A stretch of 64,000 nucleotides of DNA, from NCBI GenBank assembly GCA_008360955.1, contig LUCM01009842.1, forward strand, positions 141,275 through 205,274. The letters are read 5' to 3'. The DNA comes from Fasciolopsis buskii. Lineage: Eukaryota > Platyhelminthes > Trematoda > Plagiorchiida > Fasciolidae. Made by a program: the position numbers and the translations under genes. Of this stretch, positions 49,258 to 62,295 are shown one piece after another; positions within the stretch are counted from its first letter, which is position 1; each line of letters begins with the position of its first letter. The notes under the pieces were generated by a model that worked only from the letters and a program-made list of their open reading frames with translations, searched no databases and was not told the DNA's origin.

Positions 49258-50087
49258 GTTAGACGCAAGTAGAACGTCTGTGAGTAACGATGTCAAACTG
49301 ATACATGCGACCAAAGCTGCCGTTATTTTTCCGCGTTGGTCAGGAGGCGAGTCGATCTGTCAGACAAAGATTTTTATCAAGATTCACAATGAGTATTGTA
49401 ACCTCAAGTCAGTTCGTTATCTATGTGGATTTCCATGCTTTATTGAACCGAGGGAGGCGGAAGTGTACAAACTTATTCTTTCTGTATTTTTTTCGTTGAT
49501 GAATGGAATTGTTCGCTTCAGGCCAACTAGTACTTCCATTTAACGGCGATAGCGTGGGAAACGTCACGTGATCCAACGTAAAACGTCAGGCTTCTCGTGA
49601 CTGACTATTTGGTTGGCTTGCAATAGAGGAAAAAGTTAAAGCTTCGCGGAAGGTATCATTTGAATACTGTTTTACAAAATACGATGATATTCTCATCCAT
49701 GAGAGTTTTGCCACTGGACTTTCTATTAGTAACATTTGAAATTACCACTCGATGTAAAGAAAACCGGGTGGGTTACCTGTTGGAGTTTTCTGCGAAAAAG
49801 AAATTTCAAATGACTTTCCTCAATCAATAGAACGATTTCCCCAAACATCTAACTCACAAGCCGGGAGGCAAAATTCAGCCTTGTTTCAAAAGTTGAATAA
49901 AACATCTAGTGGAGAACGGATTAACCTAAGTGGATTTCGAACTGCCCCTCCGAGTGCAAATCTCGGAGCGTTCAGCAAAAGTAGCAAACAAATTAAGGGA
50001 GTTTTTCGCAAATTACTATTGCCTGGTCCTCTATTTGTCGCGTCCGTTTAGCAAAAACGCGAAGCGTGCAGTGCAAAATATTTTCAG

Positions 50088-50304
50088 ACTTCTCCAAATT
50101 GAAGAAGAGACAGCAAAAGAAGAAGAAACAGAAGAAGAAGAGACTATATGATGTAGACGAACCCAAAGAAGTAAACGATCACAATTTAGCTCTTTGGTAT
50201 GCAGATGAGTATGACTCGAACGATGTTGATATCGATCAAGTGATGTTCATGACAAAACAAACTTCGATTGCAAATTTGTCAGCAAAAGATACTATTCCGC
50301 TGTG
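50088..50304 (+). CDS. Unidentified exon P6, lysine-rich
   Basis: This exon is 217 bases, phase 1 in and phase 2 out, between AAAATATTTTCAG and GTG|GTAAAC. It starts with a basic tract (SKLKKRQQKKKKQKKKRLYD), followed by an acidic part (NLALWYADEYDSNDVDIDQV). The tract may be a nuclear or nucleolar signal or a flexible linker; this is inference. It joins P5 and P7 in phase (split codon TG|T, Cys). Base composition in the basic tract is almost pure A and G, so slippage errors are possible there. Confidence 0.55.
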
Positions 50305-50729
50305 GTAAACACTATTTGGAATTAGCGCCGGCATTTTAAGCATCCTTTTTCAACAGGGAAAGTTTTGTGACTGGATGCCAATTGGACATCGTTTTACCGG
50401 TTCTACAATTCGAAGACTAATGAACAGATGTTAGGTTGAATCACCATCGAAGACATAAACTGAAATTCATTCGCATTAATCTCTTCCTTGTCATTGTATT
50501 TGCTTTTCCCCACTAGCTTTACTTAAGTAGGTAGGTGCAGTTGTACCATATAATGATATGAATGTGCTGGAAGGAACTAGGTGGCCGACGAATTATCGTA
50601 CAGTGTAAAGCAAGGTGAAAATCAAGTTCCTTATTTCCGTTAGTGGTGTAGCATCAACCCTGATCCGGACTGTATCGTTTTGTGGTATGCAGTATTGTGT
50701 AGACTTTATTGCGCACAAAAATGTTGCAG

Positions 50730-50880
50730 TTCAGTCAAAAACAAAAGTAAAAAATCAAAAAAAAACAGTCGAACTCGTAGCCTTATAAAAGGAAGAAAAA
50801 CTCGTCTAGTGAATGATTTGTGCACTGATGATAGGTTTGTCAAAATATGTGCTAACTATAAGACGCAAGAGTTTCAATTG
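50730..50880 (+). CDS. Unidentified exon P7, basic
   Basis: This exon is 151 bases, phase 2 in and phase 0 out, between AAAATGTTGCAG and CAATTG|GTATGA. It encodes SVKNKSKKSKKNSRTRSLIK, GRKTRLVNDLCTDDRFVKIC and ANYKTQEFQL. It follows P6 after a 425-bp intron. Together P5-P7 give a hydrophobic strand-rich segment followed by two Lys/Arg-rich tracts separated by an acidic stretch. Directly after, at 50,903-51,034, another frame is open and protein-like (GGTLDDHCAEYVWDPNIF), but no splice border joins it correctly. Confidence 0.5.
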
Positions 50881-51157
50881 GTATGAATTTTCAGTGGTAT
50901 GAAACGAAGAACAAATCGTGGTGAACAATGAGGGCGGCACTTTGGATGATCATTGTGCAGAGTATGTATGGGATCCTAACATATTTCGTGAGCATGCTTT
51001 TCACAGACGCAAAATGAAACAGTTTCCTTCCCAATGAGTGAACTGCATTTAAGGTTCAGACTGAGTAAATCTTTTTGTTAAAACCGAATCGGATAATATC
51101 GTTGGATTAACCCCCCTAACTTTGCTAAATTTAAGCGGAATAAACGAATTCGGTCAG

Positions 51158-51378
51158 TGAAAATCGACCGTCTTAGCTATGTCGGATTAACTGGCATTTC
51201 GAAAACAAGAACCGAACAACATGTCACTCGTCAACGCGAACTCCACGAGAATTGTCTTCTCAATGGACCGACCCTAACTCACCCTCTTTCCTTTGGGTCG
51301 CATCTACACCAAATGCGTGCTGCATTGGAGATGAGCACAAAGCGGGATGTGAATGAACTTCGTTCTTTTTACGTTTGA
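51158..51378 (+). CDS. Unidentified exon-like segment
   Basis: After a GAATTCGGTCAG acceptor the frame reads KIDRLSYVGLTGISKTRTEQ, then HVTRQRELHENCLLNG and MRAALEMSTKRDVNELRSFY, and ends at a TGA. It could be a terminal exon of the plus-strand gene, but its phase (1) does not follow directly from P7 (phase 0). A tRNA-derived SINE starts about 30 bases after the stop. The product is not recognised. Confidence 0.3.
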
Positions 51379-51408
51379 AATAACAACAGGAAATCCAACG
51401 TAGTGGAT

Positions 51409-51575
51409 CGGCGGTGACCAAGCGGATAAGTCGTGGCGTTTGGACGTGAAGATGTCGGGTTCGAATCCTCCCGTCGCCGGTCAGTTTCCCTACTCGACAG
51501 CTTTCTGTTGGCTTTGGCTGGCTTCCTGAAAAATGATGTATATTGTTATTTCATCAATAAAGGAAAGGGTAAGAT
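51409..51575 (+). mobile_element. tRNA-derived SINE (copy 3, best preserved)
   Basis: CGGCGGTGACCAAGCGGATA (A-box region) and GGGTTCGAATCCTCCCGTCG (B box) form a tRNA-like head with acceptor ends that can pair (CGGCG and CGCCG). The body ends CTTCCTGAAAAATGATGTAT, then an A-rich tail AATAAAGGAAAGGGTAAG. A functional tRNA is unlikely because the body is fused to it. Confidence 0.75.
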
Positions 51576-53049
51576 AAGAGATAAAACAGCCTCGATTGTA
51601 CCCCGTGGGATTTACAAAAACTGACTGAACGGCATACTGCCTTGAGAAAAACAAGCTGGGGAACTTGAATGAATTTAAGAACCATGATATATTATCTTAT
51701 GATTTTTCTGTTGCTCACCAATATCTTACTGAAAGAGGTCGCTGATATTTTGTGAACGTATAATCAATCCATTTTCTCAATTCCAGAAATGACCCTAAAC
51801 TGTGTAAAGAAGATACACGGATCTGTTTGAGTCCTAATTTTGGTCAGCAGGTTTTTGATCTAACGGGGAAATCCCATGTTAGCCAAATATGCATGAAAGA
51901 TTTATAGCTGTGTCATGTCAAACAGCAAAGATCCTCCTTGGAATGTCATGTTGATGGCAGAAAATCCGGAAACAGGTACTAGATATTTTGAACGTTCTTT
52001 AACTGCCACAAAAACCTGGATCACAACAGCCAACTAATTCCCTGGACATTTTGCAAACATAAGTTTAAATTTTATCATCTAAACTTTTTCTGTAAGCGAA
52101 ACAATGAGAGCGAAAGTAAAACATACAGAAGCTTATACCGTGAGAGCCAAACAAGGTTAGCCTATTGCCTGGAAATTGCTAGAAATTTATTTGTCAGCAG
52201 GATGTAGTAGATTTTCTGTCGAGGTTAAAACGTGAGAGTAGACCGGGATTATCAGATGGAAATTGGGATTCGGGTGACATTCGGAAAGATCATTAAATGC
52301 AGGATGAAGGGCATCTTCGAGGATCTTTGAAGCAAACTATATTCACCCCACACACACACCCTACCAGTGACTTGGTGTTATGGTTTTGCCCGAAGATTTC
52401 ACTTCTAATAGCACATCATCCCTCTATTGTTCTATTTCTGTGTGCTGGAAATCCGTTCCTATTGTTTCAATTCCCAATCCTCGATATTCCTTCATTTCCA
52501 CCAGAGTTTTTCGTCCGTCTGTTCTAACATCCACTAAAGAAATTTAAAGTTTTTAAACTTTTAACTTCCTTCCTCAGTGCTCTTGATGACTGCTTTCGGG
52601 TACACCTTGGACGCTTTCATTTCTATGGTTTACCTTGTCACGAAATCCTTGGATCTCTCGTACGATTTACGTTCCATGCCTTCTTGGACATTTCACTTGT
52701 CTTTAATCTTATCACACTGAAACTGCTTTGCATCAAACGTGAATCGCTGGATTGTCCTAAGTTCAAATTTCCATGGCCAGTTGATTCCATAGCCAAGAAA
52801 AGTCCACACTGTCTTTTGGGTTTACAGATTCAACTTCGGAAACAATTCGCAGCCTTTTTAAATAACAATTATCCTCACTAGAATCTCATTTGAAGCGTTC
52901 GGAGCTTGACTGGGTGATGGTCCATTTAAGAATCACTTGGTGATTCGTGGGAGGATTTTCATCGGTCAGGCAGGCCTAACCTTTTGAAAGAGGACAAAGG
53001 GCCCGAAAGTATTGTTTTTTCTTCTCGTTATTATGTTTTGCATATGTAT
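51576..53049. other. No feature seen
   Basis: No exon or repeat was recognised. Confidence 0.4.
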
Positions 53050-53113
53050 GGATGAACAAAATTTCCTCGGAAGGGAAACCGGTCGTGATCTTCCGGGGAA
53101 TTTTTGCTCATCC
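53050..53113. repeat. Collapsed palindrome of the hammerhead element family
   Basis: GGATGAACAAAATTTCCTCG (53,050 on) and TTCCGGGGAATTTTTGCTCA (53,091 on) are inverted 24-base arms with 21 matches, enclosing GAAACCGGTCGTGAT. The arms are the outer ends of the same family as at 47,829-48,083, and the centre keeps GAAA plus the ACCGGT-C stem III/cleavage site. The CTGATGA half is missing, as if two inverted arms had fused after a deletion. Confidence 0.55.
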
Positions 53114-56002
53114 ATCCATAGGTGAAACATACTACTGAGAAAAAACGATAATCGTCCCTCATTGTCTCCGATAGGCATCAACGACCTATCTATCAGTCAC
53201 GCCACCATATCCATAGTTGACGTATCTCAACAAAAATGCTTTCTAACCAGCCATAGCAGAAAATGAAGGGTTCGTTCTGAATTTTCCAGCCTTTTATCTC
53301 ACATTTGCTGCTTTCTGAACAGTCCTTTTTAAATTCCGATTCACCCATTTTTTTCAATTAAAAACACAGAACCACTCACTAAAATAGATTCTCTCTAGTA
53401 TTCCGATAGAGTTTTCGAAAAACGCTACGGTTAAGCAACTTACAATCCTAATTGAAACTTCGGAAATTTACTTCATTATTCTTTCCTGTCCTTTCGTATC
53501 TTTACAGGTTCATCAAAAAAAACAGTTTCCGAATCTTTTTCGTCCGCCTCTATTTCATCATTGACGTATCCTTGCCATCACAGTAAGACCAACCTACCGA
53601 ACTAAATATTGCAGATCAATGTCATGGGGAAAAATTCTGCACAACATATTTCGAACAACATAGCAACCCTTCAAAGTGTCACTCTCAAGCCTCAACAGGT
53701 TCCATCTTCTTCCTTTCCATAAACTCAACACCCCCCTCCACCCTGTCCGAATCGATTAAGTTACCCAAATTTCGTTTACTTGTCCTGAAACATGATCCAC
53801 CGGGAGCCTGTTCCAGTTGGGCTTATCAACAACCGATCATAATTGACCGCACTGTCTTTGATAATATTTGTCTTCCATTTCTTTTTATGATAAATTAATA
53901 AATCCAATTATCGTTACTGAAAAACGAACATCTGTGTTTTACGCTATAATCTGTACGAACGCAAATACAAGTTGGTAACATGCACATAATGTCAAGCAAT
54001 TTAACGAACAAAGTGGAAGAAACAGGGAAGCTTCAAAGGCACTTTGATTGAGCAATCTGCAATTTGTCTTCATCAATCTCGGGAAGAGTAAGACTGGTTA
54101 GAATCACAGGCTTAAGTACCAGAGGAAACAATCAACTGGCGGTGATACAAAGAATTCTGTGTAAGCTTGATTCGGAACACACTGGGGTATTGCCATTGTG
54201 AACATCGATGGGGAAAGAAATAAAAGTACATAATCCAACCGCAGGGGAAACGTTGGCAAGTCCTTGAGTCTGGTCGAAAGGTCCGACAAACGTTTAGATG
54301 GAAAACATGCCGCTCTGACTAGAGGTGCGGTAGGAGCCACACAAAGTTAATTAAGGATTACAAACGAGAAACAAAGTCATCCATCGATGGATAGACGTTT
54401 AACAAGTGCTTTATAGCTTCTCGCTAATTGATGGAATGCAGAAACTTTGTCGAATAAAAAACTGTTACTTTCGGGGATGATAAAGCACCATAACAGTGGG
54501 CGATGAATGCAACTTTCCAACCCTGAGTGTGCTGGACATTATGGATAGGACATTATTATCCAATTAGATTCTGTTGATAGCCGTGACAAGTTACCATTTT
54601 GTTTCCCTTCAACTAGACTAATTCTTGTTCCTTTTCGCTACTGTTTCCGTCTGAATTTGCTAGGTTCTGTCTCGTGATCTTCGTAGACTGCCATTCTGAT
54701 CTATGGTATTCCCGCCTCCGGTTGATACGCTTACTGGGTTTGGGCTTCTATTCATTTCATGACTTGTTCATTCCAGAACTAGTCAGTGGTAAACGGCAAC
54801 AAAGAGTGTGGCGTCGTATGCATGTTATCCTATTAGCATCCAATTCAAAATCGGCTTGCCACTGAGGTTTTGATTGTTGATCCGCTGACTTTATATGATT
54901 TCCCGATCACGTGCTTGCCTTGTCCATACCCTTCGAACGACATGTGCCTCAGTGAATTCGTTGCTTCAAGGGAAGTACGACTTTGCCCGACCGACTAAAT
55001 TCGATGGGTGGAGGTCCGGATCGAAATTTCATATGACTTTGCCAGTGAACCCTCACTAATTGAATGGTAACTGCTCCCTGATGTGTTAGGCTTAGTCGAT
55101 GATGAAATCACAGCCCCACTTCCACGCTGAGAACTTCGCTTAAACAATAATTTTAATAAATGAACAATATATTCTATCGCACAGATATAAACGGATCTGA
55201 ATTCCAACACAGTCTGATACGTTACTTAAGTGTTGAACAGACATTATCATGCGGCATTATGTTGCACCCAAAATTGGTCAGTTACCTAATTACGGACGGT
55301 CATGTGTGCATGCCGTTCATGAACTGTGGCACTGAACACTTCACAAGTGAATGGAAAAATTGAACTTTGGTAGAAAATGCCATTGTTAATTCAAGACTGG
55401 GGAAATGAGGAATATACGGTGGTGGAGGTCACAAGTGTAAATAATTCATTCGGTATTGATATGGTCCGGACGTAAAGGGGTAATAACTTCCATACGGTAT
55501 CGATTTGTGCCTAAAAGCGTGCCGCGATCCGTAATAAGCAATAAGGATTAACCATCGGGATTTGTGTGCAATTACGTGCACGTGACAGTACAAGTCATTT
55601 CCCAAAATTCCTAAGACTAAGCTGTACAAGGGATGCAACTGAATAACAAGAGCACGATGTCTTGTAACCGCGTTGTAGTCGAAGCTTGTAAATTAATAAT
55701 AGGTATTACTAATCTAACCATGACAATGGTAATAACATAAGCATCCTATCACTTCTCTTACGGACTTTTTAAGTGCTAAACACAATTCTGGAGAGGGTCT
55801 ATGGCCGTTCAAAATACCCCCAAATGAAAGCCATTGGCAGTGGAAAAGAATCGTCTCTGTGACATTCCAATCGAAGTGCCTCACTTCACACCGGCGGGTT
55901 TCGTACCACAGAGACAAAACGTCATCGTCCAAATAATTTGCGTACAACAACAAAGACCCTGGATTACACGATGCGCACAATTTCTCTTTTTGCAAGCCCA
56001 CG

Positions 56003-56060
<58 letters not shown>

Positions 56061-59000
56061 TGTCGGTACATTCATACAATCTAACGGATTTTCGGTGGAT
56101 AGCTCCGTTTTCTCGCCATGGAGCAAGCAAAAAAGTAGCGCCTCGTAAATTATTCGCACTGAAACCAAGGGTAACAATCAAAATGTAGTCGGTCCATATA
56201 TTTCGATTCAAAAGAATGTTTAGTGAAGCTTGTGCGTTTGTGTACCCGTGCCCGATCGATGCTCTGTCCTCTGTCCTTTAACTGGACTATTATCCAACCA
56301 GACATTTTCTGCACAATGACCTTGATTCCCATTGGTTTTAGTCGTTTCGGATGTGTTGATCTGTTTGCATATTGACTGCTTTGTACTATCGTTATTAGTT
56401 ACTTGTAGAATATACTGCTTCTTGACAGAAACTAGGTTGTCTTCTTTGATATGTATCAAAAACAGTTTGACAACACACGCTGCTCCACCACTAAACTTCG
56501 GTCCATCCCGTTCCCCGTAACTTTCTCTTCCGTGCAAATTCATTACCCAAACCAGGAAGCTTGCTGTACACAACCACGATCCGTTCAACTATCCAAATAA
56601 AACAAAACAATTTGCCACAGTTGCCCGGGTTTCTAATGCGCATTTGTCGGTGTTAAAAGCAATTCTAACATTCGCATAATGAGCTCTTGACTACCTAAAG
56701 GATGAACTTTAGAGGTGGTCGGTATAAGCAGTCGAAATTCAAACCCGGCTTCGTCCATTCTGCACCTGCATCCCGGCCTCGATTGGAAATGAGTCCAGAA
56801 GCGTGGCCCAGTATGGTAACCTTGCACAAATCTCGTACAGAACAGCTGGTCACTGCTTGTTACCGTCAGGCTGTCTATGATTAGGAATAAACAAACAACA
56901 AAGTGATGAGGGCTTCTTGTTCTGAGCATACACATCTATCTGCGAATAAGAGAGGCGAAAGGTTTTTTTGATCCGAATGAACTACCAATGATGGAATGTG
57001 TTGATCATATCACGGATTTGAACTGGAGTGGATCTATGTCACTCCAAGTTACGTTTTTTCGCGTGGAATGGTTCTAACTCTTGTAGAATCCGACCTTTTT
57101 CATCGAATAGTGAGTCTCTGACGATCAACTGTTCACCGTCGCCCGCATTCAGGTACAGGTGTTATACCGAGGCCAATTTACCCAACTGTCTTCTTTTCTC
57201 TTTTTAGTCAGGAGACAGATGACTTAAATGACCATCCTAAAAAAACATTTCCACACATCTGCCGAGCATGAATGAAGAACAAAGCACCAGCTGCATTGCT
57301 TGAACTATTGCAAGTTTAATTAATCTGGACATTTTTCGAAGAGCTTCATTATGGACGACTCCGTATCGCCAAAATTGATTAGCGAGCCATAATGGCAAAT
57401 GTTGTTTGAGACAGGTAGCCTTTCTACCGGACCTTGTCAATGTCAGTAAGGTATAGACTGTCACTTTAGATAAGAATCTCTGTCAACTAGTAGTTCATTG
57501 ATTTACTTCTATAATACAGTGTCAAAAATTGTTAAACAGATAAACAGTATTCCATCCATCACAAACGTTATACTTTCCTCAAAGCACGAAAAATGCGAAT
57601 CATCGTACTTATGGCAGTTTTCTAATAAATGATATAACTCAGTTGCTTCAGAGAAAAAACCTTGTCAAATAGACACGGAACAGAGTAGAAAGTTGTGATA
57701 AAATCACATCTTATTTCCTGGGAAGAAAATTCGATTTTTCCATGCGCTGGTGACGGGCACCAGTCATCCTCCCCGAAGTGAGTCACCCAATGGACCAGTT
57801 TTTACTATTTCTAAGTCGTAATTTGTCTTGTTTGGTACACAACTTGTTACACTTTACACCGGATATCGCACAGAAAAAAATTAGTCAATTTTATAATCAG
57901 TTAGCAGGCGCTAAGGTACCAGTGTGAAGTAGCTAGTCAGTAGTTGATAAATGGGCATGGTAAAAACCCCGTTGCAGCATCTACCCTCCATTTCCAAAAT
58001 CAATCACTACACAGACTCAAATACCGCCATGGTACTTGTTTATTAGCAACGCCTCAGAGTGATTCCGAACGGCGAATCGCCAATTCATACGAATTTATGC
58101 TGACTCAGCAATTCGCGAATCATTTGTCTCCTCTGTAGAAGGAAACCAAATGTCTAATACTTCTGGAAATAACGCGAAACCATTGTAAGGTTGTTGAATG
58201 AGAAGTGGTCGGCTTTGAGAGGGATCCAACCTACAATGATCTTCCTCGAACTTCATATTTTTAACCGTTTCATCACTTTTGATCAGTAACAAGAAAACCT
58301 AATTGTGAAAGGCTAAGAATATTATCATGGAAGGCTGACTGCGATTCACTGAATTGAATCTATTTATGGCTCACTTTAAATGCTGAACAGAAGATCACGT
58401 GATACACGGAATTGTTTACACCAAACCAGCAGACCCTATCATTCAGTAAATTTTAGTCATTTCTTCTGTGAAGCTATTTTATTGAACCCTTTGACTAAGA
58501 CAAAGGTGAAAAGGAATTCTTCGGAAATATATCATATTAATAAATTAAGCAACAAAGAAACAATAGTTCTATATTCCTAGATTTAAAGACAACAACTAAA
58601 CACAACTTGGTTTTCTCCTTAGGGTGTTAAAGTATTTCGAGTGTGCCGTTTGCAGCTTGAATCTTAACTCAACCAAGAATATCCGAAATTCATCTGTACT
58701 AGTTCGAGTGCAGGACGGTGTAGGACAGGCGGAGACCATCCCCGGGAGACCAGCGACAGATTTTGACAAGCAAAATGTTGAAAGAACTCCTGGGGAATAT
58801 TGTGTGATGAACATTTTAGATTTTAAAATTCAAGCTCTGTCAAAGATTTTGGGAAAAGTTTGCAATTTCTAACCTAGAATTAGGTGGTGATTTGTGCGAC
58901 TACACGAAATGGTTCAGTCTTTGATTTTGGAACGCAGTTACACGGTGATGTCTGGCCTCTAAAACTGATTATCTCTCAGGTAGATATCCATCCGGGAGGG

Positions 59001-60575
59001 AATGAGCCCGGACATTAATTGGTTTCTTGGATATCAATGGCAGGCAAGCAGATCGTTGTTCAGGAGACTAGTGGTTTCCTATTGGCTTCCTACAACATCC
59101 TCCACGAGGTCTAATCCGCCGATCATGACAACTGGTCGACAAGATTCAAACGAGGTAGTAGAAACTCATTGAACAGACATTACAAACGGGCCGGATAGTT
59201 AACACAATACCATATGGCTTTTATAGTTTTCCAAACCAGGGAGAATTAATATCATACATTTTATACCAGTATTCCATTTCAAAACAGCTGATTAACAGAT
59301 AAATTATATTTAGAATTTTCATGAAATTAGATCATTTAGACATCTGCACATGTTTGAACCTCCTGCAGTCCCTTACTCCACAGGTGCACGGATATAATAT
59401 ACTGCGCCTTTCAGTTATATCCAGTTTCCCTGTGATGCCCTGTTTACGTACAAATAATCTCTTCGATAAGGGATTTGATGAACCCATGAGTCTGTCGCAA
59501 GATTAGCTGATTCTCCTTGGTTAGAGGCACTGACCGTGAGAGTCCATAGAGGTCGAAATGAGACAGAAACGTGGAACAAACGGTCATAAGTCCGGCATCG
59601 TGATTGTCAGGGTATCCAGGTTAGCTGGCATCGTTTTGCTAAATTTCAACACGGTACAATAAAGCACCTAACGATCGCCGGTTTCGAAGACCACAAATGA
59701 TTGGCAACCTGTCGAATGAGTGACTATTTTGTGGAAGACTTAAGCTTACTTAATCAAATTGAGTAACAGAGTACTGATGGTGACCTGAAATTTCGTCGTA
59801 CATCTTATATGGATTCGAACATTCATAACCCAAAATCACGAATTATGTCAAATTGGCAACTGAGAAAGAATTTCCAATAATGTCAACTTATCAGAAATTT
59901 TATCTGATTTGTTTAGTTTCAAACTTTTATTTCATCGTGTTTGCTTACCACTTATTTGCCGTTTGTACATTGAAAAATATTTTCGTGTCCGAATAATTGG
60001 AATGGACCAATCATTTGGAATTGATGCGTTGCGTTATTTTCATTGACTAATCAAACCAAAATAAAAAGTCCACTTAATATAATTCAATGAAAACGGACTG
60101 ATGAAATAAGATGTACAAACTCCCGAGGCGGAAATGATAGAGACGCTGTCAGTCGGCATCTCACAGTTAATTAAAAGGGACACACTCACAGGGTGGGACA
60201 AACCCTGTCGTCTGATGTAATTCGAGGTTCGTATACTTCTGCATGTCATGTTACATTAGCCTTCAGACTAGCTATTTGTTTTGGAATTAAAATAAAATGC
60301 ACCGGGTTTTGCAGAAATCAAAAAAGTTCCATAGTTTATCTTTCTGAAAACCAATAATGGAATCTAAATCTACTCACTGGTCTTCATTCACGTCTGCGGA
60401 TGATCAACAATTACCTACTCTCAATAGCTCTAGCTAGAATAATCAAGTAAAACCGACAAGAACCTTTTTGTTGGGAAAAATCCGTAGAATCTAGGGGGTT
60501 GCCCGACACATCCGCTTTTGTCTGACTCCAACTTGTTTCGACATCATTTGATTGGTCCGTCTGGTTTGCTGGCAG
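53114..60575. other. Long stretch with no supported gene
   Basis: Apart from the AT microsatellite, only weak ORFs occur. Those with protein-like text are 56,702-56,884 (plus), 57,237-57,464 (minus: SGRKATCLKQHLPLWLANQF) and 58,624-58,872 (plus, after a CTCCTTAG acceptor-like site). None shows a known motif; the first and third look like repeat-derived text. Confidence 0.35.
56006..56058 (+). repeat. (AT)n microsatellite
   Basis: About 26 perfect AT units; ORFs with Tyr-Ile runs on both strands here are by-products. Confidence 0.95.
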
Positions 60576-60828
60576 TCATTCGGATGTGGCTAAAGTCGTT
60601 TTGTTGCAAAACTCGGACAGCTCATGCTGGCGAGTTGGGATTGTCCGCTCTATGCTTTACTCGATCTGGCAATTTGCCGCGCTAACACTGACAATTGGAG
60701 AATCAACTCGGTTTGCCCACGGCATGGACAAGGATAGAATGGTACCTCCGCTTAGTTTATTCATCACTGGTCCTGTGGGAAAACACATATCGGCTGCAAC
60801 ATTACCGGCTGCTTGTGAAAGTACACCT
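60576..60828 (+). CDS. Unidentified exon P8
   Basis: This exon is 253 bases, phase 2 in and phase 0 out, between a strong acceptor (CCGTCTGGTTTGCTGGCAG) and a strong donor (CCT|GTAAGC). It encodes 84 codons including HSDVAKVVLLQNSDSSCWRV, SMLYSIWQFAALTLTIGEST and PPLSLFITGPVGKHISAATL. The middle is moderately hydrophobic. I do not recognise the family. It may belong to the same gene as P5-P7, but the 9.7 kb between them has no linking exon that I can support. Confidence 0.45.
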
Positions 60829-62295
60829 GTAAGCAGTTTCTGCTATGTTTGCTGACATTAGCACTCGTCGACAGTTGACAGAATAGGTAGTTTCACCAGA
60901 TTACCCAACAGGCAGACGGAATTGTGCATACCAAGGTGTTTGAAATTCACGGTTTCCTGCACGAATCTAAGCGCTTGTTACTGTCACCAAGGTAGCTTGA
61001 AATACTGCTAAACGCTTGCGATCTGAAAGCCAATTCTAGCCATCAGAACCTTGGGAAGAGTGTCGAACATTCATGTCTTTTTTTTAATGGACTTGGCAAA
61101 GTCCATCGGAATGTCCTTTTGTTCCAGCCACAAGTCGTGAACTTTTGTCCTAAACCTATTTACTGACCGACTGTTAAGTTGGTCACATGTTTGCGTACGC
61201 TATGCTCTCGTATACATACATACCTAAATAAACACATACGCACAGACACACAATCGTTTTGACTTAAAAAAACGTTCTTATACTTTTTACTGGTTAGCGC
61301 CGAAAACCACATGGGGACACAAAAATCATTATGCTTAATTCGTCTTCCAAACGTGTGCAATCACAATTTGCAGGCTGCATGTGTAGGTTTTCACATTTTC
61401 TTTCAGGAGGGAACGTAATTCAATAACTGATTGTTTCCGGTTTACTGACCAGCACTAGTCAAGCCGAGGATGTAGCTAAAACCCCAGAAAGCTCAAAGGT
61501 TCTTATTTCAGATTTGTCGGTATCTTTCGTGGTCAATGGCAATTTACCAATGTCTCACGGACAAAATAGGGCCTTATGTGGCTCTCACATCATTTGGAGT
61601 ATCAGGGTCATGTTTACACGTTCCCCTCCTTATGAACTAGGTACTAAATGGGAATGAAGCGTGCTCTTCCCATTATGATCAAGCACTAAGCATGCAATAA
61701 ACAGATAAGTGGTCAAGTCAATTGTTGCTACCTAAGTGACAACTGTCTGCAACTTTAAAAAGAACCCCTTGGATAGTGCAAGGGTTTTTGTTCCGCTTGC
61801 ATCAACTCTTCATTCCGTCTGTTACGGTTTTCACGAATTCCCTCCCCTTCGTTTCAACTGCTATCCACTTAGCAGATGTATACCAACATTTATTAAACAA
61901 AACATGGAGTTTGCAACTGTTGGAATGATCCATCGACTAGTTAACCAACATTGTTCGATGGCTAGCTTTTGATAATAAGATACTATCAATCATAAATGAA
62001 TTAAAGGCTTATATGATGATATTCGATCGTGAATTAAACATTTCTGAATGAAATTCATTGCCAGACATTTAGAAATCTACCGCAGTTTGAAATGTTGGCA
62101 TTCAACCATTGCATACCAACTGAATTTCATTCAGACAGGAAGAAAGGCAAACTGATAGACAGACAGATTAATTGACTGATTGATTTATTAATTGACTGGT
62201 AGTTAACTAAATAGGCTGATGAATGTATAAATAGCTACAAGCTGCAGATTTTCTTTCTCTAGATGGTGTATCACATTGCTCCCTATTTTCCGTAG

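Noticed and set aside
49250..49543. 97-codon plus-strand ORF overlapping exon P5
   Set aside because: A GTGAGT donor-like site and different frame were considered, but the P5 frame joins P6 in phase and this one does not.
51409..51480. Functional tRNA gene
   Set aside because: The tRNA-like head is fused to a SINE body shared with two other copies.
55834..56211. ORFs with long Tyr-Ile runs on both strands
   Set aside because: Produced by the (AT)n microsatellite.
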